A stretch of 64,000 nucleotides of DNA from Teichococcus wenyumeiae (GTDB lineage Bacteria > Pseudomonadota > Alphaproteobacteria > Acetobacterales > Acetobacteraceae): positions 112,920 through 176,919 of the forward strand of contig NZ_RFLX01000011.1 of assembly GCF_003696345.1 (NCBI RefSeq). The letters are read 5' to 3'. Every line of letters begins with the position of its first letter. Position 1 is the stretch's first letter. This document shows, piece by piece, positions 24,822 to 33,744 of this stretch. The position numbers and the translations under genes were made by a program. Below the pieces are notes generated by a model, which ran no database searches, was not told where the DNA came from, and saw only the letters and a program-made list of their open reading frames with translations.

Positions 24822-26420
24822 TCAGCCCTTGGAAACGCCCCAGAACAGGGGCAGCGGCGCCGAGGCCACGCCCGAGACATTCTTGCGCCAGGCCTGGAAG
24901 CCCTTGAAGAAGCCGGTGGGGGCAAAGAGGCCGCCTTCCACCGCGGCCGCATTCATGCGGCCCATGGCGGCCTTGGCTGCGGCCTCGTCCGGCGCGGCGA
25001 ACCACTCGCCGCGGGCCTGCTCCACGGCCGGCAGGTTGGGCCAGCCGAACCAGGCGCCGTCGCCATGGGCGCGCAGCCCGTTGTAGCTGGCAGGCGTGAC
25101 GCAGTCGGCGCCGCCGTGCCAGGAGAAGAAGATCGACCAGCCGCCTTCCGAGGTCGGTGCCTTGCTGGTGCGGCGGGTGCCCACGGTACCCCAGTCGGTG
25201 GACACGAAATCGACATTGAAGCCGATCTGCTTCAGTGCCTCCGCCGTGACATCGCCGAAGGCCTTGGTGATGGGCTGGTCCTGCGCCACCAGCATCACCA
25301 CCGGCTCTCCGTCATAGCCCGAGGATTTCAGCATGGAGCGCGCCTTGTCCATGTCGCGCGGCCCCTTCAGGATCTCGCCGCCTTCCTCGGTGTAATAGGG
25401 CGTGCCGGGGGTGAAGTAGCCGCCGAGCTGCTGCCACAGGCTGCGGTCCTCGCCCACCAGGGCGGTCATGCAGTCCTCCTGGCTCAGGCCCAGCATCAGG
25501 GCGCGGCGGGCGCGCGCGTCGCTGAAGGGCTTCTGCAGATGGTTCATCCGCAGCGTGCCGATGTTGCCCAGGGGGTCCGCGATGCCGATGGCGATGTCGC
25601 GTGAGCGCCGCAGCACCGGCAGCAGGTCCACGATGGGGTTCTCCCACCAGTCGATCTCGCCGCTCTGCAAGGAGGCGGCGGCGGTCGCCGGGTCCGGCAT
25701 CACCACCCACTCGATCCGCTCCACCATGGCGCGCTTGCCGCCGGCCAGCCAGGACGCCGGTTCCTCGCGCGGCACGTAGCCGTCGAACTTCGTGAAGACC
25801 GCCTTGGCGCCCGGCACCCATTCCTCCCGCACGAAGCGGTAGGGGCCGGAGCCGACATAGTCCTTGATCTGCTGGAAGGGGTCCGTCTGCGCGATGCGCT
25901 CCGGCATGATGAAGGCCAGAGGCGCGTTGGTCTTGCCCAGCGCCAGCAGCATCTTCGGGTATGGCTTCTTCAGCGACCAGCGGAAGGTGCTGTCATCCAC
26001 GGCCACCAGCTCGTTTTGCTGTGCGCGGATCATCTGGCCCATAGGGTCGCGCACGGCCCAGCGTTTCAGGCTGGCCACCACGTCGCGGGCGCGCACCGGC
26101 TCGTTGTCATGGAACTTCAGGCCAGGGCGCAGCCTGAAGGTCCAGACGAGCCCATCGGCGGAGACCTCCTCCGATTCCACCATCTGGCGCTGCGGCTCGA
26201 TATGCTCATCCACGCCATAGAGCGTGTCCCAGACCATCGCGGAAGCATTGCGCACCACCAGCTGGGTGCCCCAGATCGGGTCGAAATTCGCCAGGTTGGC
26301 CTGGGGCACGAAACGCAGCGTGCGTGATGCCGCGCTCTGCGACAGGGCCGGCCGGGACAGGCCGCCCGCCACCAGCGAGCCTGTCAGCGCCGCACCACGC
26401 AGAAAACTCCGTCGGTCCAT
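24822..26420 (-). CDS. ABC transporter substrate-binding protein, oligopeptide/nickel (SBP_bac_5) family
   Basis: 532-residue periplasmic binding protein. A Tat-type leader (MDRRSFLRGAALTG) with probable cleavage near ALSQ precedes the family pattern LRFVPQANLANFDPIW, WTFRLRPGLKFHDNEPVRARDVV and GSGPYRF. It binds peptides or other amphipathic solutes for an ABC importer. No permease or ATPase genes adjoin it, so it is an orphan that must share a membrane unit encoded elsewhere. The Lrp/AsnC regulator gene is divergent from it across 224 bases and may control it. Confidence 0.94.
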   Translation of the reverse strand: MDRRSFLRGAALTGSLVAGGLSRPALSQSAASRTLRFVPQANLANFDPIWGTQLVVRNASAMVWDTLYGVDEHIEPQRQMVESEEVSADGLVWTFRLRPGLKFHDNEPVRARDVVASLKRWAVRDPMGQMIRAQQNELVAVDDSTFRWSLKKPYPKMLLALGKTNAPLAFIMPERIAQTDPFQQIKDYVGSGPYRFVREEWVPGAKAVFTKFDGYVPREEPASWLAGGKRAMVERIEWVVMPDPATAAASLQSGEIDWWENPIVDLLPVLRRSRDIAIGIADPLGNIGTLRMNHLQKPFSDARARRALMLGLSQEDCMTALVGEDRSLWQQLGGYFTPGTPYYTEEGGEILKGPRDMDKARSMLKSSGYDGEPVVMLVAQDQPITKAFGDVTAEALKQIGFNVDFVSTDWGTVGTRRTSKAPTSEGGWSIFFSWHGGADCVTPASYNGLRAHGDGAWFGWPNLPAVEQARGEWFAAPDEAAAKAAMGRMNAAAVEGGLFAPTGFFKGFQAWRKNVSGVASAPLPLFWGVSKG

Positions 26421-26644
26421 TCGTCACATCCTTCCCGGCTTCACCGCCCAGCGGGGCGGCGACCTGCTCAAAACAATGGCGGCGCCACCGCGGCGCATCT
26501 GGTTCGGGAGCCCGCGGCATGCTGCCGCCCCTGCTCCTGCCGCACCCCCTGCATCTGCCGTGCCAGCCGTCTCATGCGCCGCCGTGGGTGGACAGGAGCC
26601 CGGCCCCGCCCGCAGATTTCCGGCCGAACCAGGGTGCGCAGGCC

Positions 26645-27163
26645 ATGATGGACGAGATCGACCGCAAGCTGCTGACACTGTTGCAGGAGGATGCGAGTCT
26701 TTCGCTGGCGCAGCTGGCGGAGCGGGTCGGCCTTTCCTCCACGCCCTGCTGGAAGCGGGTGCAGAAGCTGGAAGCGCGCGGCGTGCTGGCGCGGCGCGTG
26801 GCCCTGGTGGCGCCGGAGAAGGTGGGCGTCGGGCTGATCGTCTTCGTCGCCATCGAGGCCGCCGACCATTCGCCGGAATGGCTGGACCGCTTTGCCCGCA
26901 CCGTCGCCGCAATGCCGGAGGTGATGGAGGTCTACCGGATGGCTGGCGAGATCGACTACATGCTGCGCGTGGCGGTGGCCGACATGGCGGCCTTCGACAT
27001 CTTCTACAAAAGCCTCATTGCCGCGGTGCCGCTGCGCAACGTGACGTCCCGATTCGCGATGGAGCGAATCAAGCACACCACGGCTTATCCCTTGCAGCGC
27101 AGCGCCTTCCGGGACCGTGGCCAGCCGGGTGAACGGGCCAGCGATACGGAAGAGGAAGAATAA
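26645..27163 (+). CDS. Lrp/AsnC-family transcriptional regulator
   Basis: 172-residue regulator: helix-turn-helix at about residues 3-60 (MDEIDRKLLTLLQEDASLSLAQLAERVGLSSTPCWKRVQKLE) followed by the RAM ligand domain and a short acidic tail (DTEEEE). Two adjacent ATGs (26645, 26648) can serve as the start; the longer open frame upstream is not conserved-looking. These proteins usually sense an amino acid. It lies between the divergent binding-protein gene and the downstream ssu cluster (255 bases away), so either could be its target. Confidence 0.92.
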   Translation: MMDEIDRKLLTLLQEDASLSLAQLAERVGLSSTPCWKRVQKLEARGVLARRVALVAPEKVGVGLIVFVAIEAADHSPEWLDRFARTVAAMPEVMEVYRMAGEIDYMLRVAVADMAAFDIFYKSLIAAVPLRNVTSRFAMERIKHTTAYPLQRSAFRDRGQPGERASDTEEEE

Positions 27164-27418
27164 ACTTCTCCCACGCGTGGCCGGGGGAGGACAGACCTTT
27201 CGCCTCCCCTGAGAACTTCAGGAAACACAACCATTTAACAGTGCTCTCCGGCTGCGTATCTTTGCCTTTATGACGCACCGCACCGGACATCGCCTGCGCG
27301 GCACCGGCCCCCGCTGCCGGAACCCTGCCGCTTGCAGCCGATGTTGCCGCCGGCGCTGACCTGACCCGCTGATCTTCCCGTCCGCCCTTCCCACGGCACC
27401 AGCCGTGAAGGAGCCCGC

Positions 27419-28264
27419 ATGCCTGATACGCACGCCATCAGCCTTCCCAAGCAGTCCTTGTCGCTGCCCCGCGCACGGCAGGCCCTGGCCGGCCGCGCCA
27501 TGCCGGACCTGCGCAAGCTGCGCCGTTTCCTTTCCCCGGTGGTGCTGGTGCTGCTCTGGCAGGCGGCTTCCAGCCTCGGGCTGATTTCCCCGCGTACCCT
27601 GGCCTCCCCGGCCACGGTGATCCTGTCCGGCTGGGAGCTGCTGCTCTCGGGCGAATTGCCGCACCACCTGATGGTGTCGCTGAGCCGCGTCGTCACCGGC
27701 CTCGCCATCGGCCTGGCGCTGGGCACCGGCTTCGCGCTGGTGGCGGGCCTGTCCCGCCTTGGCGAGGAAGTGGTGGACGCGCCCTTGCAGATGCTGCGCA
27801 CCCTGCCCTTCCTGGCGCTGGTGCCGCTGTTCATCCTGTGGTTCGGCATTGGCGAGACGCCCAAGATTGCCCTGGTGGCGCTGGGCACCACCTTCCCGAT
27901 CTACCTGACGCTCTTCGCCGGCATCCGCGGCGTGGACCCGAAGCTGGTGGAAGCCGGCAAGATGTTCGGGCTCGACCGGCGCGGGCTGGTGCGGCACGTC
28001 ATCCTGCCGGGGGCGCTGCCCTCCGCGCTGGTGGGGCTGCGCTATGCACTGGGCACCGCCTGGCTGAGCCTGGTGATCGCCGAGCAGATCAACGCCACCT
28101 CCGGCATCGGCTTCCTGATCAATGACGCGCGGGACTTCCTGCGCACCGACATCATCGTCGTCGGGCTGGTGGTCTATGCCCTGCTGGGCCTGGGCGCCGA
28201 TGCCCTGGTGCGGGCGCTGGAGCGCCGCGCCCTCGCCTGGCGCCCCAACCTGCTGAAGGGCTGA
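27419..28264 (+). CDS. ssuC: aliphatic sulfonate ABC transporter permease
   Basis: 281-residue inner-membrane permease of the SsuC/TauC/NitT type, about six helices, with the conserved cytoplasmic loop EAGKMFGLDRRGLVRHVILPGALPSALVGLRYALG (EAA motif) near residues 180-215. The start follows GAAGGAG about 5 bases upstream. It opens the ssuCBDA unit; gap to the ATPase gene is 5 bases. Assignment to sulfonates rests on the SsuD-like monooxygenase two genes later. Confidence 0.93.
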   Translation: MPDTHAISLPKQSLSLPRARQALAGRAMPDLRKLRRFLSPVVLVLLWQAASSLGLISPRTLASPATVILSGWELLLSGELPHHLMVSLSRVVTGLAIGLALGTGFALVAGLSRLGEEVVDAPLQMLRTLPFLALVPLFILWFGIGETPKIALVALGTTFPIYLTLFAGIRGVDPKLVEAGKMFGLDRRGLVRHVILPGALPSALVGLRYALGTAWLSLVIAEQINATSGIGFLINDARDFLRTDIIVVGLVVYALLGLGADALVRALERRALAWRPNLLKG

Positions 28265-28269
28265 GGATC

Positions 28270-29001
28270 ATGAGCAAAACATCCTCCCGCGACGTCGTCA
28301 TCGAGGGCCTCACCCGCCGCTTCGGCGAGAACACGGTGCTGCACGACCTCGACCTTGTGCTGGAGCCCGGCTCCTTCACCGCCCTGCTGGGGCGCAGCGG
28401 CTCCGGCAAGACCACGCTGCTGCGGACGCTGGCGGGGCTGGACCCGGCGCCGGCCGATGCGCGGCTGACCCTGCCCGCCGCCGTGGCCGCCGCCTTCCAG
28501 GAGCCGCGCCTGCTGCCCTGGAAGAAGGTCTGGCAGAATGTCGCCATCGGCCTGCCCGCCGCTGGCGCGCAGGAGCGGGCGGAGCGCGCCCTGGCCGAGG
28601 TTGGCCTATCCCACCGCCGCGAAGCCTGGCCCGCTACGCTCTCAGGCGGCGAGGCGCAGCGCGCAGCCCTCGCCCGCGCCCTGGTGCGGGAGCCGCAGCT
28701 TCTGCTGCTGGACGAGCCCTTCGCGGCGCTGGATGCCCTGACACGCATCCGGATGCATGCGCTGGTGCTGGACCTCTGGCGCGCCCACAACCCGACCACG
28801 CTGATCGTCACGCATGACGTGGACGAGGCCATCCTGCTGGCCGACCGCGTAGTGGTGCTGGACCAGGGCCGCATCGCCGCTGACATCGCGGTGGAGATGC
28901 CGCGCCCGCGCAGCCATGGCGAGCCCGCCTTCGCCACCCTGCGCCGCCGCCTGCTGTCCGAACTGGGCGTCGAGGACGATGTCCTCCGCCACGCTGCCTG
29001 A
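28270..29001 (+). CDS. ssuB: aliphatic sulfonate ABC transporter ATP-binding protein
   Basis: 243-residue ABC ATPase with Walker A GRSGSGKTT (about residues 41-49), signature LSGGEAQR, Walker B LLLLDEPF and the switch His in THDVDEA. It has the short nitrate/sulfonate/taurine-type ATPase length. It powers import by the SsuC-like permease encoded just upstream and is followed 17 bases later by the monooxygenase gene. Confidence 0.94.
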   Translation: MSKTSSRDVVIEGLTRRFGENTVLHDLDLVLEPGSFTALLGRSGSGKTTLLRTLAGLDPAPADARLTLPAAVAAAFQEPRLLPWKKVWQNVAIGLPAAGAQERAERALAEVGLSHRREAWPATLSGGEAQRAALARALVREPQLLLLDEPFAALDALTRIRMHALVLDLWRAHNPTTLIVTHDVDEAILLADRVVVLDQGRIAADIAVEMPRPRSHGEPAFATLRRRLLSELGVEDDVLRHAA

Positions 29002-29018
29002 GCTGAGGAGGAAACATC

Positions 29019-30125
29019 ATGTCCGCATCGCAGAACATCGAATTCATTGGCATGATCCAGCCGCGCCAGCAGTCGGAGATCCATCCGGCGCAGGGACCGG
29101 CGATCGACCCGGGCTATCTGGTGGCCTCCGCCCAGGCGCATGACGAAGGCGGCTTCGATCGCATCCTGATCGGCTGGTACAGCAACGGGCCGGACGGGCT
29201 GCTGCTGGCCACCCATGCGGCGGCGCATACCAGGAAGGTCGGCTTCCTGGTGGCGCATCGGCCGGGCTTCCAGTCTCCCACGACGGCTGCCCGCTCCTTC
29301 GCCTCGCTGGACCAGCTTTCCAACGGGCGCGCGGCCATCCACGTCATCTCGGGCGGCGACGACGCTGACCAGGCGCGCGATGGCGACTGGCTGGACAAGG
29401 ATGCGCGCTACGCCCGCACGGATGAATACGTCTCGATCCTGAAGGCCATCTGGACCGGCGAGAAGCCGGTGGACCATGAGGGCCAGTATTACCGCATCAA
29501 GGGCGCCTCTCCCGAAGTGAAGACGGTGCAGCGGCCGCGCCCGCCGATCTATTTCGGCGGTGCCTCGGAGGCCGCGCTGCGCGTGGCCGGCAAGCACGCC
29601 GATGTCTATGCCCTCTGGGGCGAGACGCAGGCGCAGGTGCGCGAGATCGTCACCCGCGTGCGGGCCGAGGCCGCGAAGCACGGCCGGGAGAATGACGTGC
29701 GCTTCTCCCTCAGCTTCCGCCCCATCCTGGCGGAAACCGAGGAAGCCGCCTGGGCCAAGGCCGAACGCATCCTGGCGCGCGTGCGCGAGGTGCGCGGGCA
29801 GGCGGCGCTGGGCCGTGGGCCTTCGCCGCAGAACACCGGCTCCCAGCGCCTGCTGGCCGCCGCCGCGCAGGGGGACCGGCCGGAGGGGCGGCTCTACACC
29901 GCCATCGCGCGTGAAACCGGCGCGCGGGGCAATACCACCGCCCTGGTGGGCACGCCGCAGCAGGTGGCGGAGGCTTTTCTTGAATATCATGCGCTGGGCG
30001 TCACCACCTTCCTGATCCGTGGCTTCGACCCGCTGGAGGATGCCGTGGATTACGGTCGCGAATTGCTCCCCCTCACCCGCCGGCTGGTGGCCGAGCGGTT
30101 GGCGCACAAGGTGGCGGCGGAATGA
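29019..30125 (+). CDS. ssuD: alkanesulfonate monooxygenase (SsuD-like, FMNH2-dependent)
   Basis: 368-residue luciferase-like monooxygenase resembling SsuD, which cleaves alkanesulfonates to aldehyde and sulfite with FMNH2 and O2. Family stretches seen include FDRILIGWYSNGPDG, VAHRPGFQSPTTAARSFASLDQLSNGRAAIHVISGG and DEYVSILKAIWTG. GAGGAAA lies ahead of the start at 29019. The stop overlaps the binding-protein start by four bases. No NADPH:FMN reductase (SsuE) is present in the window. Exact substrate could be another organosulfur compound. Confidence 0.9.
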   Translation: MSASQNIEFIGMIQPRQQSEIHPAQGPAIDPGYLVASAQAHDEGGFDRILIGWYSNGPDGLLLATHAAAHTRKVGFLVAHRPGFQSPTTAARSFASLDQLSNGRAAIHVISGGDDADQARDGDWLDKDARYARTDEYVSILKAIWTGEKPVDHEGQYYRIKGASPEVKTVQRPRPPIYFGGASEAALRVAGKHADVYALWGETQAQVREIVTRVRAEAAKHGRENDVRFSLSFRPILAETEEAAWAKAERILARVREVRGQAALGRGPSPQNTGSQRLLAAAAQGDRPEGRLYTAIARETGARGNTTALVGTPQQVAEAFLEYHALGVTTFLIRGFDPLEDAVDYGRELLPLTRRLVAERLAHKVAAE

Positions 30126-31093
30126 GCAATCCCCTGATCCTCCGCCGCCGCTCGCTGCTGCTGGGCGCCGCCGCCGCCACGCTGGCCATGCCGCATCTGG
30201 CCCGCGCCCAGTCGCCGCTGCGCGTGGGCGACCAGCGCGGCAATGCCCGCGCCGTGATGGAAGCCGCCGGGGTGCTGAAGGACCTCGAAGGCCGCATTGT
30301 CTGGAGCGAGTTCCCCGCCGCCGCGCCGCTGGTGGAGGCGCTGAACGCCGATGCCATCGACACCGGCCTGGTGGGCGACGCGCCCTTCACCTTTGGTGCC
30401 GCCGCCGGCGTGCCCATCAAGGCCATCGCCGCGACGCGGGAGAACCGCGACGGCCTCGCCATCCTTGTGCCGAAGGACAGCCCGGTGCAATCGCTGCAGG
30501 ACCTGAAGGGCAAGCGCATCGCCACCGGGCGGGGCTCCATCGGGCACCAGCTGGTGCTGGCGGCGCTGGAGAATGCGAAGCTGCCGCTGGACGCGGTGCA
30601 AATGGTCTTCCTGCTGCCGGCGGATGCCAAGGCAGCCTATTCCAGCGGCGCCGTGGATGCCTGGTCCACCTGGGAACCTTATGTGGCGCAGGAGGAAGTA
30701 ACCAATGGCGCCCGCCGCGTGGCCAATGGTGCCGGCATTACTCCGGGCCTCGGCTTCCAGGCGGCGCGGAACGACGCCATCGCCAGCCGCCGGCCGGAAC
30801 TGGCGGATTTCGTGCGGCGCCTGGCCACCGCGCGGGCCTGGGCCAATGCCAACCCGGCCGGCTATGCCCGCACCTGGTCCGCACTGATGAACATCCCTGA
30901 GCCGGTGGCGGAACTCTGGTTCCGCCGCGCCCAGACGCGCGTCGTGCCCATCGACGATGGCGTGGTGACGGACGAGCAGAAGAACATCGATCTCTACACC
31001 CGCGCCCGGCTCGTGCGGACGACGGTGAAGGCGGCGGACCTGCTCGACCCCTCCTTCGCAGAGGCCATCCAGGCCGGAAACAAGACCGGCTGA
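30122..31093 (+). CDS. ssuA: aliphatic sulfonate ABC transporter binding protein
   Basis: 323-residue periplasmic binding protein of the SsuA/TauA/NrtA type: twin-Arg leader (LRRRSLLLGAAAATL) cleaved near ARAQ, then LRVGDQRGNARAVMEAAGVL, the VGDAPFTFGAAAG pocket stretch and DLKGKRIATGRGSIGH. It is the last gene of the ssuCBDA unit, an order in which the binding protein follows the enzyme, and is coupled to ssuD by an ATGA overlap. A good terminator follows. Confidence 0.93.
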   Translation: MSNPLILRRRSLLLGAAAATLAMPHLARAQSPLRVGDQRGNARAVMEAAGVLKDLEGRIVWSEFPAAAPLVEALNADAIDTGLVGDAPFTFGAAAGVPIKAIAATRENRDGLAILVPKDSPVQSLQDLKGKRIATGRGSIGHQLVLAALENAKLPLDAVQMVFLLPADAKAAYSSGAVDAWSTWEPYVAQEEVTNGARRVANGAGITPGLGFQAARNDAIASRRPELADFVRRLATARAWANANPAGYARTWSALMNIPEPVAELWFRRAQTRVVPIDDGVVTDEQKNIDLYTRARLVRTTVKAADLLDPSFAEAIQAGNKTG

Positions 31094-31101
31094 AACCAGG
31101 A

Positions 31102-31132
31102 GGCCCCGGCGCCACTGTCGCGTGCCGGGGCC
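31102..31132. terminator. terminator between convergent genes
   Basis: Nine-base stem GGCCCCGGC (31102-31110) and GCCGGGGCC (31124-31132), 13-base loop, in the 45-base gap between the ssuA-like stop and the stop of the converging M81 peptidase gene. It could serve both directions. Confidence 0.6.
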
Positions 31133-31138
31133 ATGCGG

Positions 31139-32632
31139 TCAGGCGAAATCCGGCTGGCCGTAGGGATAGTAGTTCTCCAGCACCACATGCTGGTAGGGCA
31201 GCGCCTCCAGCCGCACGGTGCCGAGGAAGGGCTGGTCCGGCTCCACCAGCAGGATGGTCGGCGCGAAGCCGGTATCATGGAAGCCGCGGCGGAAATGCAC
31301 GCGGGACTTGATGGCGATGATCTTGAAGTCGCCCGGCTCGAGCCCCCGGTCTCGCAGTTCCGACAACTCAATGATCTGCACCAGGCGCGGACTGATCACC
31401 AGCACATTGCCCTCGCCGAAGCGGACGGCCACCCACTTCTGACCGGCGCCACGCCGCAGCCCCTCGCTCACATGCAGCACGGTGCCCTGCACCCGCACCG
31501 GCTCCCCCGCGGATTCATCGAAGCGGCCGCCGATGGACATGTCGACGGCATCGCCCGGCTTCACGCCACGGGCGAGCAGCCCATCCACCGCTTCCTCATC
31601 CATCACGGTGGCCACCAGCGTATCCGCGCAGTTCTGCGCCAGGATCTCCCGCAGCAGCCAGGTTGCGGCGCCGGAGCGGTCGCTGTGGTCGGCCAGCACC
31701 ACGGGCGTGGCGCCGTCCGCCACGGCCTGCTTCGCCAGCCGCACGCCCTCTGCCATGGAATGCACCTTGGCGGTGTTCAGCAGGGCCTCGCGCTGACGCC
31801 AGGCGAATTGCGCCATGTCCTCCGCCACGCTCTGGGCCAGGTCAGGCTTGCCGTTGGTCAGCACCTGGATAGTGATGCCGACATCCGGCACGTCCGACCA
31901 CGGAAAGCCGAAGAAGACATTCACATAGGTATCCGGCTCCCGCGCCTCCCAGACCAGGGCACGCTGGATCAGGTCCATCCAGGGCGAGGCGCCGGTCCAT
32001 TGCAGCACGGTGGGCGAGATGACGGGTACCTTCCGCGTCACATGCGCCGGCGCGTAGTCGCCGCGCAGGGACCGCACCAGCATCCGCGCCGCGCGCTCTC
32101 CTTGCAGATAGCTGTCGTAATGCGGGTAGTACTTCACCGTGAAGGCCATGTCGGCGTGGCGGAGGAACTCCTCGTCCTCATTGCCATGCGGGTCGAAGGT
32201 GGCGGCGATGCGCGCCTCCGGCCCGATGGCCTCCCGCACCCGGCGGGCGATCTCGGCCTCCGGTCGCGGCACGCCGCGCACACCCATGGCGCCGTGCAAG
32301 GAGAGATAGGCACCGTCGAAAGGCCCCTGCTCCCGCAACTCCTCCACCATGCGGCCCACGAAGGTCTCGAAAGCCTCGTTGGTGATCCAGCCGGAGCCGG
32401 TGCCCCGCTTGGAATCGAGCGGGGATTCGATGCCCACCAGCTCCACATCCGGGAACTCGCGCGCCACCTTCACGAAGCCACCGACATAGGAGCGCGGCTC
32501 ATGCGCCAGCAATGCCGCGCCACGCGCCGGGGAGCCCTGGTAGGTGAAGTCGTCCACCGTGGTGTCTGAGGGCAGGAAGGTCACCGTCTCGTGCGAGAAC
32601 TTCATCACGGCGATGCGGAGAGGCTTGGTCAT
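31139..32632 (-). CDS. M81-family metallopeptidase (MlrC/microcystinase C-like)
   Basis: 497-residue protein of the M81 family, whose founding member MlrC cleaves linearised microcystin products. Likely zinc ligands include His14-Glu15 near the N terminus and the FDPHGN stretch, with SLHGAMG, ADHSDRSG and SRVHFRRGF also conserved. It has no signal peptide, so it acts in the cytoplasm on imported small peptides or amide-linked compounds. It lies beside a beta-lactamase-like hydrolase and a peptide ABC importer, which fits peptide use. A divergent paralogue is at 42775. Confidence 0.92.
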   Translation of the reverse strand: MTKPLRIAVMKFSHETVTFLPSDTTVDDFTYQGSPARGAALLAHEPRSYVGGFVKVAREFPDVELVGIESPLDSKRGTGSGWITNEAFETFVGRMVEELREQGPFDGAYLSLHGAMGVRGVPRPEAEIARRVREAIGPEARIAATFDPHGNEDEEFLRHADMAFTVKYYPHYDSYLQGERAARMLVRSLRGDYAPAHVTRKVPVISPTVLQWTGASPWMDLIQRALVWEAREPDTYVNVFFGFPWSDVPDVGITIQVLTNGKPDLAQSVAEDMAQFAWRQREALLNTAKVHSMAEGVRLAKQAVADGATPVVLADHSDRSGAATWLLREILAQNCADTLVATVMDEEAVDGLLARGVKPGDAVDMSIGGRFDESAGEPVRVQGTVLHVSEGLRRGAGQKWVAVRFGEGNVLVISPRLVQIIELSELRDRGLEPGDFKIIAIKSRVHFRRGFHDTGFAPTILLVEPDQPFLGTVRLEALPYQHVVLENYYPYGQPDFA

Positions 32633-32653
32633 CGGTTCGGCTATGCTTTCGGT

Positions 32654-33643
32654 TCAGCGCGGCGCGGCGGCCAGCAGGAGGGAGAGCAGGCGGCCAAAGT
32701 GGCCGATGGAGATGGCCCGGCCCTTCTGGTCGGTATCGACGCGGTGCACCACCACGGTCTCCAGCGCCGGCATCACCAGCACGAAATGGCCGCCGACGCC
32801 CAAAGCGGTGTAGCTGCCCTCCGGCACCTTCACCTGCGGGAAGAGGATGCCGGCGCGCGAGACCCACCACATGTAGCCATAGGCGCCGCGATACCCGGCT
32901 TCCGAGATCGGCAGGGTGCTGATCTGCACCCAGTCCGCCGGCACGATGCCCTGCCCGCCCTCCAGGAACATCTGGCCGAAGCGGGCCAGGTCCCGCGCCG
33001 TCATGCGGAAGGGATAGGCAGGGTGCTGCGAATCGGGCAGATCGACGATCTGCCCGTCACGCGCAGGCTCGAAATCCTGCATGCCGCAGGGGGCGGCGAT
33101 GCGCTGCGCGAAATCGGTGAAGATGTCGGCGCCGGTGCGTTGCCGGAAGATGCTGCCCAGCGCGTTGAAGTCCCAGTTGTTGTAGCACCAGGTGGTGCCC
33201 GGCCCGACGCTGTGCCGCGCCGGCTTGATGGACAGCATCCAGGGCGATTCATAGCCGCTGGGATGATAGATGCCGGAGCGGGCGCAGAGCAGGTCCAGCA
33301 CCGTCGCCAGCTTCTCCCGCGCTGTCAGCCCCAGCTTGTCGTCGATGCCAAGCTGATCCAGAGAGGCTTCGAGGTCGATGCGGCCTTCCGCGACATGGAT
33401 GCCGATGAGGGCCGAAAGCAGGCTCTTGCGGATAGAGTGGACATTGTAACGGGTGGCGACATGGCCCTGGGCATGCAGCACCCGGCCCCGCGTCACGACC
33501 ATGAGCGCGGCGGTGTCGCCCTTCAGGGCTTCCTGCCTCATCGCCTCCAGGCCTGAGGCGGACCAACCTGCCTCCGCCGCAGCCTCCCAACGCGGCCAAT
33601 TGCCGCAATCCTCATCAGCCGTTTCGCTCTGCGCGATAGACAA
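32654..33643 (-). CDS. serine beta-lactamase-like hydrolase (class C/EstB type)
   Basis: 329-residue serine hydrolase of the beta-lactamase/D-aminopeptidase fold: SxxK at Ser70-Lys73 (SIRK), YNN at 154-156, and GVGGH in place of the third K/HTG box. No signal peptide is evident. I place the start at a TTG at 33643, which has TGAGGA 8 bases upstream; the longer frame to 33772 would overlap the divergent binding-protein gene and looks non-coding. The gap to the M81 gene is 21 bases, so they form an operon. It probably acts as an esterase or peptidase rather than a true beta-lactamase. Confidence 0.88.
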   Translation of the reverse strand: MSIAQSETADEDCGNWPRWEAAAEAGWSASGLEAMRQEALKGDTAALMVVTRGRVLHAQGHVATRYNVHSIRKSLLSALIGIHVAEGRIDLEASLDQLGIDDKLGLTAREKLATVLDLLCARSGIYHPSGYESPWMLSIKPARHSVGPGTTWCYNNWDFNALGSIFRQRTGADIFTDFAQRIAAPCGMQDFEPARDGQIVDLPDSQHPAYPFRMTARDLARFGQMFLEGGQGIVPADWVQISTLPISEAGYRGAYGYMWWVSRAGILFPQVKVPEGSYTALGVGGHFVLVMPALETVVVHRVDTDQKGRAISIGHFGRLLSLLLAAAPR

Positions 33644-33744
33644 GTTGCGAATCCTCACGCGGTGTACCAGACTTGGCAGCAATGGCACATGGTTTGCTTG
33701 GTCCAGGCAATACCGCAAGCGCGAACCGATGAGGAAATCTGACG

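Noticed and set aside
28152..30107. 651-codon minus-strand open frame opposite the ssuB-ssuD genes
   Set aside because: The plus strand carries clear Walker motifs and SsuD family segments here. The antisense product is low-complexity Arg/Ser/Gln-rich sequence.
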